DNA of 64,000 bases from Pycnococcus provasolii (lineage: Eukaryota > Chlorophyta > Pseudoscourfieldiophyceae > Pseudoscourfieldiales > Pycnococcaceae): positions 310,001 to 374,000 of the forward strand of contig OW568886.1 in the NCBI GenBank assembly GCA_938743325.2, given 5' to 3'. A program made the translations under genes and the position numbers. The notes under the pieces are model-generated. The model worked only from the letters and a program-made list of their open reading frames with translations, was not told where the DNA came from and did no database searches. This document shows, in pieces, positions 1-10,505 of the stretch (the first letter of the stretch is position 1; the number at the start of each line of letters is the position of its first letter).

Positions 1-1254
1 TTTGTATTGGATGGTGGATTGAAGGTACTGTAAGTTTGGTGTTGTTGTTGTTGTTGTGGTGACGATGAAATGACGAATCTATTTGTTGTGGGAAAGAATG
101 AAAGAGACATCGGATATCACGTACCGAGAGTGAGTTAGTTGTGCTGAGCTTGGGCAGGCTGAGTTGCTCGAGGTTCTCGTTGTTACTGATCTGTTGTTGT
201 TTTTGTTTGTATTGAAAGGTGGTACTGTAAGTTTTGGTGCTGTTGTTCTTGTGACGACGATGAATCCATTTGATGACGGGTTGTCACGTACCTGGAAGAC
301 ATTGGTCACTGTCGTCAAGTCAGAGAGCTTGACGTCGACGAGTTCAGGATTGCCAAACATCTGTTGATTTGTTTGTTGTATGGAAGTTTTGTAAGGAAGA
401 AGAGTGAGTGAGTAAATTTCATACGCAGCGAGTGATACGATTTGTTATGGAAGAACAAACAAATTCAAGGAATACAAAAGGTGAGAGTGAGACGTACTAG
501 GACGCTTCTCGCCTCCATCAGCGCACACAAGTCCACCTTTGCGAGATTCGGGTTGCCTCCGATCTGTGTGTTCAGGGAGGGGTGTTGTTTTGTATGTGTC
601 GTTGAGTGGTGAGTACATGGTGAGTTTTATGCAATCAGTTGAAAAGTCAATTATGAAAGGGATACGTACTTGGACGCCCAAATTCGAGCTACCCACAAGA
701 CGAGGCGCGTAGATGCTCGTCAAAGAGCCTTCACTGATAGGGTCCGCGAACTATTGTTGTTGTTATTATTTGTTGTTTGATGATACGAATGGTTGTTGTG
801 TTGTTGTGAATTTGTGATTTGGTTTGTTAGTGAGGTGCTACCAAATGGAATGTGTGTGTTCTGTCGAAGACACGCCATATTATTGTAGAAGAACATAAGG
901 CAGAGCACCAAGAAGAAGGAGGAAGGGTCGAAGGGAAAGCAAGTAAGGAGGAGGAGTGCACGTACCCCGAATAGACCGTCCGGTCCTGTCACCCAGTTGG
1001 CGAAGCGAGCCTCCGCAAGATTTTCGAGTTCTCCAAATTCAAACTTAAAATCCACCTCCTGGGACGATTCGATGCATGGGAATGACACGACGGTGATGGC
1101 AGAAGGATCGCCGCCTAATAGTAAGATGTCAAACGCGATCCTGCCGAGGGTGATTGTTTCTCCTTCGAATGGCTCGGTGTCGCACGAGGTATACTTGGTA
1201 CCAACCAGGCGCCTACTTCCATCACAAGTATTGCACTCCTCGAGATCTTGCTGA

Positions 1255-1301
<47 letters not shown>

Positions 1302-2375
1302 GATGTCCTTGTGGGGAATGTCACGGTAGTCAATCTTGCTGAATTTGCTCGTTTCAACGTACGGTGGCTTCCCACAGTCGAGTGCCATGTGGTGTGGAAT
1401 GCACTTTCCACCCTTTTGATGCGTTTTAAACGTAAGGATGCACTTTTCAGGTGTAGAATAGCTTCCTCCAAAGTGTCCAGCCATCGTACAAATTGCACTC
1501 TTGCGGCTGATATCGTCAATCGCACATACCCACTTTTCATTGTAGTAGTAGTGATTCGTGAGAGTGAACGTCAAGCCATGCGCTTCTGACTTCGCATAGT
1601 AGTATTGAGTTTCGTATAGGGGCCGCGGGTAAGAAAGTTCGAGAAGCTGACGACGACGGCCATCACCACCCGCATCACCACCCGCATCACCACCCGCATC
1701 ACCACCCGCATCACCACCATCACCTGGGACAATGGGATCACCAATGATGCTGCACCCATCACCATGGCACCCACCACCACCAGAAGCGTGAGTGACAGTG
1801 TACCAAGTAGCTTCACTCGCATCATCAGGATGTCCCCAGAAGGGAAGACAGTGTTCTTCCTTCTTTACTTCGCAAGGACCAGAGTAGTAGTCAAACTTGG
1901 CATACTTGCGATACTTCCATGTAAACGGCGAGTACCACTTCGGCTTGGGGTAGAACGTGTCGCACGGGTAGTACTCGTCCTGCTCGTACTGCTTCCCATA
2001 GTACGGCCCAACTCCATATTTAGAGTCGTACTTGCTGTAGCCGTATCCAGAGTCGTACTTGCTGTATCCAGAGTCGTATCCAGAGTCGTATCCAGAGTCG
2101 TACTTGTTGTCATTGTACTTGTTGCTGCTGTACTTCCACGTCCACGGCGCCCACCACTTGTACTTGGGATAGTAGCCTGATTTGTATTCATCACCGTAGT
2201 AGCCTGAGTTGTATTCATCAACGTACTTCGTCGTCTCATAAGTCGTCGTCGTCGAACTGTCTGCGCTCACACCACTCACGGCACTTAGCATTACGACGAC
2301 AGCAAGCAGAGCGACCAGAACGGCTGATGACGCCGTGACGATCGATCGCATGTTCCTGACATTCGCCGTCATCAT
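1..2375 (-). CDS. Secreted Tyr/Gly-rich protein with one leucine-rich repeat per exon (3' end outside window)
   Basis: Not a family I can name. Exons seen: 966-2375, 670-750, 498-563, 292-360 and 125-190, then an intron running off the window. Each exon is followed by a GTACGT or GTACGTG donor, and exons 2-5 are preceded by AG; all joins are phase 0. The start at 2375 gives a clear signal peptide (ALLAVVVMLSAVSGVSA); an in-frame ATG at 2420 only adds a polar leader. Then come YDSGY-type repeats, a Cys-rich middle, four DAGG units and about 15 threonines coded by a (GTT)n run at 1255-1302. The C-terminal exons of 27, 22, 23 and 22 codons each encode one repeat (GGNPNLAKVDL, FGNPELVDVKL, SNNENLEQLSLPKL), the pattern of receptor-L or Ecm33-like solenoids. 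Probably a cell-surface or wall protein. The LRR assignment is fairly firm; the function is unknown. Confidence 0.72.
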
Positions 2376-2879
2376 CTTCGTTACTACCACTATTATGGTA
2401 TACTGTTTTATATGAGCCAATCAACAAACGCCTGCGCGCTGCCTATCTATCAGGTATGATGAGGACCAACCGACCAACGCGTGCAGTGATTGATGAGGAC
2501 GAATCAATGAACGGCTCAATCAATGAACGAAAGGAGCCAAGGTACCATACAAGCCTGCAAAAGTAGTAAGCTGGCTGCACTAACGAACCACCACTGGGCA
2601 CCACTCACGAACACATGCAGGAGGCGTGACATGTTTCGCATGAAACTAAAATGGCGAACAAATAACGGGCGGAGGGGCCGAGGGGGAAAAGGTCCTTGGG
2701 CCAACAAACTCCCCCTTGTTCTTTTCACTCCCCTTGGGGGATACACCGCTGGTTGGTGCATGTGGTCCTGGCCTGTCCTTTTGGGGTCCGGCTTGGGTTT
2801 GGGTTCGTGCGAAAGGCGCGGCTCCGTCTTTCGGGAGAAACTCGACGAGTACAAGCTCGACATCCCGGACAACAGGCAT

Positions 2880-3790
2880 GAGTTTTTGTGTGTCATCTTG
2901 GACCCGACGTTCGAGTTTAATTCGAATGATGAACTTAAAAAAAAAGCTGAGAGTTACCCCGTGTTCAGAGTCGCGGTCATGAGCGCAAGGGCAAAGATTT
3001 CTGGGACAAGTGCGTCACAGAACTGAACCGCAACATTGGCGAGCATCGGACGACGACGGAGAGCGTGCGCAACAAATGGAAGAGGCTGTGGGACGAGTAC
3101 AGGGACGCGCGCGCGCTGATTGACAGATCAGGGGACGCAGCGCTCCCACCTGACCGCCGCCCCAAGTACTAGTACGATTTGTTCGAGGAGCACTTCTCGT
3201 CGAATAAAAAAATCACAGTCGATGGGAATCATGGGATCATTGACAGCGGCGCTCAAGCAGGCGAGAAAGCGCCGAAGGGCGTCGTTGGCGCGTCGGAGGC
3301 AGAGGCGCAGGCGAAGGAGCGCCGGCAGGGGCGCGTGAGCGCTGCAGAGCGCCAAGTGCGCCTCGAGGAGGCGAAGACGGAGGCATTTACCTCTATCGCG
3401 CGCCTGATGGTGGAGAACGCGCGGCAGCGCGAGCGGCGCGAGAGTGCGCAGCTCGAGCGCGAGCTGCAGCTGCAGCGCGAGCGCGAGCACAGTCGCGAAC
3501 TTTTGCATTCGACGGCGCACGCACTTGGGGTGCCGACGGACAAGCGAATAAGGACTACGCAAGGAAATCTTGTGCCAATCATGGGGGATTGGCAGAACAG
3601 GCAAGAAGGAACGTCCGAATTGCGTGCGACGTGCGAAATGAAAGGTGTTGGAAAGAAGCGTGAGAGGGACCCTGATGGTTTGCGTAATGTGCTTCAAGGA
3701 GTGTCATACAAGAGCCTGAGGTCTAATGTCTTGTTGAATGTGTTGAAAGGAAGGCACTCGAGAAGAGGGCTCCGTTGGAGAATGTGAACA
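2880..3790 (+). pseudogene. Decayed Myb/SANT-like (trihelix-type) DNA-binding protein
   Basis: From about 2990 one frame reads GKDFWDKCVTELNR, then VRNKWKRLWDEYRDAR, then a conserved YDLFEEHF block. This is the order of a Myb/SANT-like domain of the kind found in trihelix factors and in DNA-transposon accessory proteins. A stop interrupts the frame near 3170, just before the YDLFEEHF block. Downstream, 3179-3787 stays open for 202 codons with a long Arg/Glu/Gln-rich coiled coil, as expected after such a domain. No intact start was found; upstream sequence (2523-3026) is open only in another frame. Likely a dead gene or a domesticated-transposon relic. An intron hiding the stop is possible, but I see no clean splice pair. 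Confidence 0.45.
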
Positions 3791-3889
3791 AAGATGGGCA
3801 AGGAGTATTTGTGGATAACGAGTACGTGGAAATGTAAGAAGGTGGCGTGTAACACCAGTCGGGCAACCAACACCCCCCCCGCTCCGACC

Positions 3890-3977
3890 CCTCCGGAGGC
3901 CTCAGGAGGCCTCAGACCCCTCCGGACCCCTCCTGAGGCCTCCGGAGGGGTCTGAGGCCTCCTGAGGCCTCCGGAGG
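3890..3977. repeat. GC-rich near-perfect inverted repeat (hairpin)
   Basis: Bases 3890-3926 and 3941-3977 are reverse complements over about 37 bases with a 14-base spacer. Both are built from CCTCCGGAGG and CCTGAGGCC subunits, which are themselves palindromic. No gene covers it. Confidence 0.8.
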
Positions 3978-3990
3978 CCGCTGTCGAAGA

Positions 3991-4406
3991 AGTAGACGCG
4001 CCGTCACAATGAATCAACCTAGACAGGTTTTCTAGTTTGACATGACTTTTGATGAAGCTAAGCACATCATCCGCCTGGTGGGAGACAAGTCCTCGCTCGC
4101 ATCCTCACAATGTTCCCGCACAATGGACGGTATGGCCGCGACACCTGGAGTGTCCCACTGGTCCGTGGAGTTCTCACAATGGCCCCCGACAGCGCACGTC
4201 GGCCCCAATCCTCGTAGACAGTTTATCTCGGGGCCCGCGGGGGGCGGGCAGGGGCCCGGGCCTCGAATCGAGAAGAAGGTTCGAAACGGGGGGGCCGAGG
4301 GTCCGGCCTTAACAGCAGCATTCTTCCGGGGGGCTTGCGCAAGTTGGTAATCATCGTGCTCCCATCAATGAATCACATCCTTGTCTCGTGACGTGCCGAT
4401 CGCTCG
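3991..4406. other. Intergenic stretch, no supported gene
   Basis: Short ORFs on the plus strand (for example 4042-4350) have no recognisable domain and contain a GGGGCCCG-rich patch near 4230-4265. I take it as 5' flanking sequence of the methyltransferase gene. Confidence 0.4.
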
Positions 4407-5288
4407 ATGGCGTCGTCGTCGTCATCATCATCATCAGAAGAAGACAACGAAGTGTTCATAGTCACAACATGGCCGTCGCTCGGCTTAACGCCACCACCTG
4501 AAGCCCCTTCATCACCATCTGCTTCCGTCGGGCCGTCAGCTGCCTCAGCCTCAGCTCTCGACGCATTTCACGCCTCCGCAATCCAGAGGTTCGGAAACCA
4601 CTACCTAGCCGCCCACCACCATCCGAACGTATCCGCAGCCACGTACGAAACCGGGTCGTTGCTATACGCAGCCCTTATGACGTCGAAGTTTCCCACGTCG
4701 CTGGAAATCGGACTCGCCACAGGACTCAGTGCCATGTACATGGCACAGGCACACGTCGACATAAACGGTGGCGACGACGACTCCATACGACACATATGCA
4801 TAGACCCGACGCAGAGACTTCCGAAGGATGAAACGTCCACCGTTGGCCTGCAGAGAGGAGGGTGGGACAGTGAAGGCTTACAGCACTTAGAACAATCCAA
4901 GCTCGGACGTGTCGTCGCTATGCTGGAGACGGAAAGTCACCGCGCGCTGCCCGCGCTGCACGAGGCTGGGTGGACCTTTGGCGTCGTGTTCATTGATGGC
5001 ATGCACCTGTACGACTACATTCTCCTCGACTTCTTCTACGCCGACCTCATGCTCCCCGTGGGTGGCATACTCGTGCTCGACGACGCATGGCTGCCAAGTG
5101 TGCAAGACGCCGCGAAGTTCATCCTGACGAACCGATCGTACGAACTGCTCATGCTCGACGCCGAACGATGGTCGGAGCACGGAAAACGCTACTTCGCGTT
5201 GCGCAAGACGGCGAACGACACGCGCATGTGGAATGAGCACAATCGCGCGTTTGCCATAAGCGATGGAAGCGAGAATAATGCACAATGA
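4407..5288 (+). CDS. Class I SAM-dependent methyltransferase
   Basis: 293 residues. After a Ser-rich low-complexity start (about 1-60) the protein has the Rossmann methyltransferase order. SAM-binding motif I is EIGLATGLSAMYMA (about 97-110); an acidic strand-2 end follows (HICIDPTQ); then FGVVFIDGMHLYDYILLDF, the FIDG.H..Y signature of the Methyltransf_24 group (CmcI/O-methyltransferase-like); and then GGILVLDDAWLPSV. The substrate cannot be read from sequence. The start used is the first ATG of the frame and follows no obvious targeting peptide. The gene is convergent with the phosphoglycerate dehydrogenase gene downstream, leaving about 200 bp of AT-rich 3' sequence between them. An intact single-exon gene. 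Confidence 0.82.
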   Translation: MASSSSSSSSEEDNEVFIVTTWPSLGLTPPPEAPSSPSASVGPSAASASALDAFHASAIQRFGNHYLAAHHHPNVSAATYETGSLLYAALMTSKFPTSLEIGLATGLSAMYMAQAHVDINGGDDDSIRHICIDPTQRLPKDETSTVGLQRGGWDSEGLQHLEQSKLGRVVAMLETESHRALPALHEAGWTFGVVFIDGMHLYDYILLDFFYADLMLPVGGILVLDDAWLPSVQDAAKFILTNRSYELLMLDAERWSEHGKRYFALRKTANDTRMWNEHNRAFAISDGSENNAQ

Positions 5289-5496
5289 AAGTATTTTGTG
5301 ACTTGTAAAAAAAACAAATTCAGCCTCAAAATTCTTACATATTTTTGATTTATTTCTTTTCCGAAAACAATGTGTTCTCGTCACCACCTATTAATCAGTT
5401 GGCAGCTCTTACGTCGTACTAGTTAAAAAAGTTTGTTTGGTTTTGTTTTTTTATCCTTCCCAAGAAAATGGTTTGCATTTTCAGTCGTAACCCACT

Positions 5497-7050
5497 TTAG
5501 TTCCTTGTGTAGAAGAACGTTCCTGGTGCGCCAAACTTGTTATCGAATGGGTGTCCCAGGAAGCGCATGCTGAGGATTGCGTCGCACGCGTCGAAGAGAC
5601 CACTCTGGATATCCTCCGGATCCTTCGGGTCGCTGTCCAAGTCGAGCACCGTGTACGCAATGTCGCCACGGCTCACGTTCAGCTGCTGCGTGATGTTGAA
5701 CGACTTGCCACCGAGATAGGTCGTAATTTCGCCAAGCACGCCCGTGCTGTTCTTGTGCGCGATGGAAATGCGGTAGCCGTTCTCGGCAACCGGCAGCTCG
5801 CAGTGCGGGAAGTTGACCGAGTTGACGATCGATCCCGTCTCGAGGTAGTTCATCACCGTGTCCGCCGCCATCGCCGCGCTGTTGTCCTCAGCCTCCGCGG
5901 TGGAGGCGCCGAGGTGAGGCATGACGATGTGCTTGTCCTGTCCGAGCAGGTACGGGTCGGCGAAGTCGCTCATGTACTTGCCCGTGATCGCGCCGGAGTC
6001 CCATGCCGACTTGAGAGCCGCGCCGTCGACGATCTCGCCGCGTGCAAAGTTGAGGATGCACAGGTTGCGCTTGCTCTTGGCGAGCGTGTCGGCGTTGATG
6101 AGGTGGTGCGTGATGTCAGGAATGTACGGCACGTGCAGGGACACGTAGTCGCACTGCGCCCACACCTCGTCGAGTGTGTTCACGCGCTGCATGCGGTCAC
6201 CGGGAAGGCGGAGCGCCGACTCGACGTTCAGCACGGGGTCGTAGCCCACAACCTTCATGCCGAGGGCGAGCGCCGCCTCGACCACCTTTCCTCCGATGTG
6301 GCCAAGCCCGATGATGCCGAGCGTCTTGCCCGTGAGCTCGCTGCCGACGAACATCTTCTTGTCAGCCTCGATTCGCTTGGAGATGGCGGTGTAGTCACCC
6401 TTCTCCTCGACGTTGATGACGTCCTTCGTGTGCGCGATACCCTCGACGATTCCACGCGCCGCGAGGAAGAGCGCGCAGAGCACGAGTTCCTTGACGGCGT
6501 TCGCGTTCGCGCCAGGCGTGTTGAAGACGGGGATGCCGCGTTCCGTCATTTCGCTGACGGGGATGTTGTTGGTTCCCGCTCCGCATCGCACGATGCATCG
6601 CACGGTGGACGCCACTTCGTCGTTCTGCAGCTTGTGGCTGCGCAGCATGATGGCCATGGGGCTGTCGGGCAGGGCGTCGTCGTTTCCTGCGACGGAGTAC
6701 TTTCCCTTGGGGAACCTGTCGAGTCCGACGGGCGAGATGGCGTTGAAGGTCTTCACTGTGAATGACGGTCCACTGTACCCGTTTGATCCGTTCGCACCGT
6801 TCACATCCGCGTCTGCGGGTGCGTTCAGTTCCAGTTCTTTCCTCTGCACAGCTTTGGCGAGCATGGCCTGCAGCATATTGATTTCCGTCTCTGATGAGAG
6901 CGAATCTTCGTCCCACGTGCCCTGCGTGGGTGGTGGGGCAGCGCGGGTACGCACAAGAGTGCGCGAGGGAGAAGGGCCAGAGCGACGCACAGCCTTAGGT
7001 CCATGCGCCTTGCCGTTCACGGAAGTCTTCATCATCGTTGGCAACATCAT
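5497..7050 (-). CDS. D-3-phosphoglycerate dehydrogenase (phosphorylated serine pathway)
   Basis: 517 residues from the ATG at 7050. Oxidises 3-phosphoglycerate to 3-phosphohydroxypyruvate with NAD+. Seen in order: a basic/Pro-rich N-terminal leader of about 60 residues (possible organelle transit peptide); the substrate domain with VRCGAGTNNIPV and VFNTPGANANAVKE; the NAD fold with GIIGLGHIGGKV (GxGxxG); the catalytic Arg in LNFARGEIVD, the acidic residue in the SDFADPYL block and the His in MPHLGASTAEAE; then a C-terminal ACT domain (YRISIAHKNSTGVLGEI). It resembles the short SerA type: one ACT domain and no large intervening domain. The frame is open upstream to 7686, but that stretch is low-complexity (Pro-Leu repeats) and probably 5' UTR. 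Divergent from the GST gene. Confidence 0.93.
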   Translation of the reverse strand: MMLPTMMKTSVNGKAHGPKAVRRSGPSPSRTLVRTRAAPPPTQGTWDEDSLSSETEINMLQAMLAKAVQRKELELNAPADADVNGANGSNGYSGPSFTVKTFNAISPVGLDRFPKGKYSVAGNDDALPDSPMAIMLRSHKLQNDEVASTVRCIVRCGAGTNNIPVSEMTERGIPVFNTPGANANAVKELVLCALFLAARGIVEGIAHTKDVINVEEKGDYTAISKRIEADKKMFVGSELTGKTLGIIGLGHIGGKVVEAALALGMKVVGYDPVLNVESALRLPGDRMQRVNTLDEVWAQCDYVSLHVPYIPDITHHLINADTLAKSKRNLCILNFARGEIVDGAALKSAWDSGAITGKYMSDFADPYLLGQDKHIVMPHLGASTAEAEDNSAAMAADTVMNYLETGSIVNSVNFPHCELPVAENGYRISIAHKNSTGVLGEITTYLGGKSFNITQQLNVSRGDIAYTVLDLDSDPKDPEDIQSGLFDACDAILSMRFLGHPFDNKFGAPGTFFYTRN

Positions 7051-7488
7051 CACACAAAGAGGAAAAGTGATCGGCGAGAGTGTGATGTGATCGGATTGGA
7101 AGGTTGGTGGGATGGGGTCGGGTCCCCCCAACGCGCCGCCGGTTGCGGGTCCCAGGGGAACCCGACAGACGGCGAGACACGTTGCTCCGTCGAATCGGGA
7201 GGAGAATTCGGTTCGGGGAGGGGAGGGGAGGGGCCCGGTGGGAAAAAAGCAAACGGTCTGCCGGTGGTGGGATCCCTCTCCGCCGCCATACCACGCACCG
7301 GCAAGCGGCAGGAATATACAGTAGAAGAACATTCCTAGGGTACCGTTCCATAACACGCACCTTTTTGGAAAAATCACATGCCGAAGGGGCTCGATGAGCA
7401 GTGCTCCCTCTCTTTCCATGCTCCACAAAAAATGGGAACTCTTCCGAACATAACTTACCGTGACTCTGCCTTGCACAGGGCCTCTCAT

Positions 7489-7532
7489 GAGAGGGAGAGG
7501 GAGAGGGAGAGGGAGAGGGAGAGGGAGGAGAG
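7489..7532. repeat. (GGGAGA)n microsatellite
   Basis: About seven GGGAGA hexamers in tandem, in the shared 5' region between the divergent dehydrogenase and GST genes. Confidence 0.85.
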
Positions 7533-7773
7533 CAAACGCGGTGAGAGGAGAGGGTTGCTCCAACAAAACTGAAAAAAAAACTGAAAAAGCAAGGCTGCAA
7601 GAGGGCGTCGCGTTCTCAATCAAGGGAGGAGAGTGGTGTGAATTTCTGCCGGGGATACCTCGTTGCCTGTACAAGAGGACATTCACGTGATGAACAGGTC
7701 ACGTGACCTTGTCACACCATCATCGCCCGTCTTCATTCCATCCCACACATACGTACAGCAGTACTTACCCTGC

Positions 7774-8622
7774 ATGCTCGCGTCAAGGTGCGCCTTAAAC
7801 CTAAGAAGAAGAAGCTTCAACGTGCGGCCTGGTTCATCAACGGCGTCTCTCTCCCCTCTCTTCGGTACGGAAACGTGCTCACCTCCAGCTCTCACCGCAA
7901 GACATTATAATTGTCATCAGCACGCACAACAAACGAAGCTTTGGCACGTAAGAAGGACACCCAGGAGCTTCATGCCGGGAACGAAACGGACAAGTACCCA
8001 CCTAAGCGCGACGGCCGAAGACATGCAACAGCTCACCGACGGAACGTTAACTATATTTTACTGGACGGCTTGCAAGAGCTTCTGGGGACGCGCTATAGGC
8101 GTCGTGCTCACGCTCAACCACGCAGGGAAAAAAATGGGAACGGACTACGTCATCAAGGAACCCAAAGAAGCTCCAGCCGACAAGGGCGCAGCTTTCCCAC
8201 AAGTCACGCTAGCGAACGGCATGACAATTGCGCAGACGCCCGCCATCTTGGACGTGCTCGGCGAGTCGTTGGGCTTGAACGGCGAGACGCTGGAGGAGAA
8301 GATTTTGTGCAAGCAATACATCTTGGACCTCACGGACGTCCTTGGAGAGGCGCAGAGTGGTAAATTAACGGAGAAGCCTGAGCGTGCGGCGAAGTGGTTC
8401 ACTCTGCTGGAGTCGCGGCTCGAGGCGCGGGGAACGCGGTTCTTCTTGGGAGACGAGCCGACGGTGGTGGACTTCTACGCCGTGTTCGTGTTCGCGTGGG
8501 TGGACCAGAAACAGGTTCCGTTCGACGCGTACGCGAAGCTCACGCAGTGGTGGAAAGACGTCAAAGAAGTTCAGGTGGTCAAGGACATGGTGAATAGTGG
8601 CATAAAGCTCATTCCAAGTTGA
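7774..8622 (+). CDS. Glutathione S-transferase-like protein, probably organelle-targeted
   Basis: A thioredoxin-fold plus all-helical C-terminal domain. The N-terminal domain begins LTIFYWTACKSFWGRAIGV and carries the conserved cis-Pro/glutathione-binding block IAQTPAILDVLGE (normally QSxAIxxYL). The C-terminal helical domain has the GST motif FFLGDEPTVVDFYAVF (N-capping box plus hydrophobic staple). Three starts are possible. ATG 7774 adds a basic, Ser/Arg-rich leader (MLASRCALNLRRRSF) typical of a transit peptide. ATG 7972 gives a cytosolic form of 216 codons. ATG 7663 seems too far upstream. Sigma/alpha-like soluble GSTs are about 205-220 residues, so the extra leader is the main question. 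An alternative is a GST-fold protein without conjugating activity. Confidence 0.82.
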   Translation: MLASRCALNLRRRSFNVRPGSSTASLSPLFGTETCSPPALTARHYNCHQHAQQTKLWHVRRTPRSFMPGTKRTSTHLSATAEDMQQLTDGTLTIFYWTACKSFWGRAIGVVLTLNHAGKKMGTDYVIKEPKEAPADKGAAFPQVTLANGMTIAQTPAILDVLGESLGLNGETLEEKILCKQYILDLTDVLGEAQSGKLTEKPERAAKWFTLLESRLEARGTRFFLGDEPTVVDFYAVFVFAWVDQKQVPFDAYAKLTQWWKDVKEVQVVKDMVNSGIKLIPS

Positions 8623-8904
8623 GCCAAAGGAAAGAACAGTCGTGCAAGGCAGTCGAGCGAGCTTGCGTGCTTTGTTTGCATGCTTCGCTTCGCAGCTCCG
8701 CCTCGGCAGACGCCATGGTTCATCCAAGAAATCGATGAAGAGGGTTTTTCCATAACCCGAAATAAGTAGATCTGATATTTTGGTACCCTAATCAGGCACC
8801 TGCCGATAAAAGTTTTTCATTTTTTGAGTTTTGATTTTCACCCCGCACGGGCACGCGTTTCCCACCGTTCAGCGTTCCCTTCATTCCTACTTTTTGCGCC
8901 AGCC

Positions 8905-10377
8905 ATGATGATGATGATGATGATGATCGCACTGCTCGCTCTCCTTTTCACATCACACACGTATGCACTTGCCACGAAGTTCCGCGGAAAGCCGTTCGCA
9001 GTCACGTCGCGACCCGTCGCGCTCCACGCGGGGGAAGTCTTTAACAAGTTTGGGCATCCGCAGTACCTGCCGCGTCACGTTATCAAAGATGCCGCCAAAA
9101 AGCCGATCGCCGTCACGGGGTACAAGGCGGATGTCGTCGAATTTGAAGATGCGACTGGCAAAAAAATAAAACAATCCGCGCCTCTGTACGACTGCTACCT
9201 GCACCACTACGGCGCGATCGTCGGGCGTATGGAAGATCTTCTGCCCTTTTACCATCAAATGAACGGAAGGCTTGGCGCGACCATGCCCATGTCTCACATT
9301 CACGCGGAATTCGAGCAGTTCGTCTCCAACACTAAGAAGGGCAAACACAGTACTAAGAAAAAGCGTGTTGCGAGCATTGGAGGTGGATCAGGTGCGGAGG
9401 AGCGTGGTACACCGCACGTCTACCCGCCTGGATTCGCTCAGATGGCCGATGATATTGACGCAATCATGCCGTTGATGCATCTCATCAACACCAAGGGAAC
9501 CGAGACAGTTACTCCTGCCGGAAACTCGCCTCTTCTGGAGTGTCCGTGCACATCCTCGCGCCAATTCAACTACGCAAATCAAACCATTGACGGCAAACTG
9601 CCGAATATACCATTTGGACAATGCAATGCACAGATGCAGGTTGACGCGAATCCGAGCTGCGCCTTCGATACGTACATTCAAGGATACCGCTGCTGCGAGG
9701 ATGGTGTATTCGTCATCCCAGGTGACGAGCACGGAGATCTGCTCAACTCAGAAGTGAGCCACTACGGAATGAAGTTTACTTTCTTCTATGAACATGCGAA
9801 GTCCAACACGCGTGCTCTGCGCGCGCCCGTGGGATGCTGCGATGTGACTGGAGACTTGGAAAATTTTGGCAACATCGAGCATGACATCACCCCGGCGTGC
9901 GACGACACCAACGGAGACACCTGCGTGCGCAAGTTCGTCACGCGGCAGTACCTCGACATCCCTCCCAAGAGTGGCATTGGCGGATTCGGATATGGAAATG
10001 CCACCCTCACGCCGAGCGACAAGCGCGCCATCGACGCCGGTAAGAAATGGGTAGATCTTGTGTACGCGGTGGGGCATCAGCATGTAGGGGGTGATGCAGC
10101 GCACGGCATTCGACTGATCCGCGATGCGACGGATGAGGTTTTGTGCACAAGCTTGCCAAAGTACGGCTCAGGCACAGCAGCAGGCGATGAGCGGGGATAC
10201 GTCACAGGCATCAAGCCGTGCATTTTTGCAGAGCCAATTCGCATGCGCAGCGACGAAGTGGTGCGCATCGAGAGCTTCTACAACACGACTTACGAGCACT
10301 TCGGAGTCATGTCTTTATGGATCCTGCAGGTTGCGGATGTTGAAGAAACTGTCGAAGAGGTGATAACGGCGGCCTAA
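8905..10377 (+). CDS. SURNod19-like secreted protein
   Basis: 490 residues from ATG 8905. A run of seven Met codons leads straight into a signal peptide core (IALLALLFTSHTYA). The frame is open from ATG 8824, but that adds only a basic leader before the signal. The mature part has APLYDCYLHHYGAIVG, a cysteine-rich centre (ECPCTSSRQF, YRCCEDG), VGCCDVTGD, and a His-containing block AVGHQHVGGDAAHGIRLI followed by TGIKPC. This order matches the stress-up-regulated Nod19 (SURNod19) family of plants and algae. The clustered His residues (LHHY, GHQHVGG) suggest metal binding, but the biochemical role of the family is not established. Single exon and apparently intact. Expected to be extracellular or in the secretory lumen. 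Confidence 0.72.
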   Translation: MMMMMMMIALLALLFTSHTYALATKFRGKPFAVTSRPVALHAGEVFNKFGHPQYLPRHVIKDAAKKPIAVTGYKADVVEFEDATGKKIKQSAPLYDCYLHHYGAIVGRMEDLLPFYHQMNGRLGATMPMSHIHAEFEQFVSNTKKGKHSTKKKRVASIGGGSGAEERGTPHVYPPGFAQMADDIDAIMPLMHLINTKGTETVTPAGNSPLLECPCTSSRQFNYANQTIDGKLPNIPFGQCNAQMQVDANPSCAFDTYIQGYRCCEDGVFVIPGDEHGDLLNSEVSHYGMKFTFFYEHAKSNTRALRAPVGCCDVTGDLENFGNIEHDITPACDDTNGDTCVRKFVTRQYLDIPPKSGIGGFGYGNATLTPSDKRAIDAGKKWVDLVYAVGHQHVGGDAAHGIRLIRDATDEVLCTSLPKYGSGTAAGDERGYVTGIKPCIFAEPIRMRSDEVVRIESFYNTTYEHFGVMSLWILQVADVEETVEEVITAA

Positions 10378-10505
10378 GAAGCCAAAAATGTGCCAATCAT
10401 AGAGTACAGAGTAGCATTGGCGATTTGTTGCGCATGAAAAAAGGAGACCATAGAGAACCACGAAAATTTGTTTTACCTATACAGGAGACGAGTAAAAAAC
10501 CAAAA

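Noticed and set aside
5551-6765. 404-codon plus-strand frame over the phosphoglycerate dehydrogenase gene
   Set aside because: Arg/Val/Asp-rich antisense shadow; the opposite strand has a complete, unmistakable enzyme.
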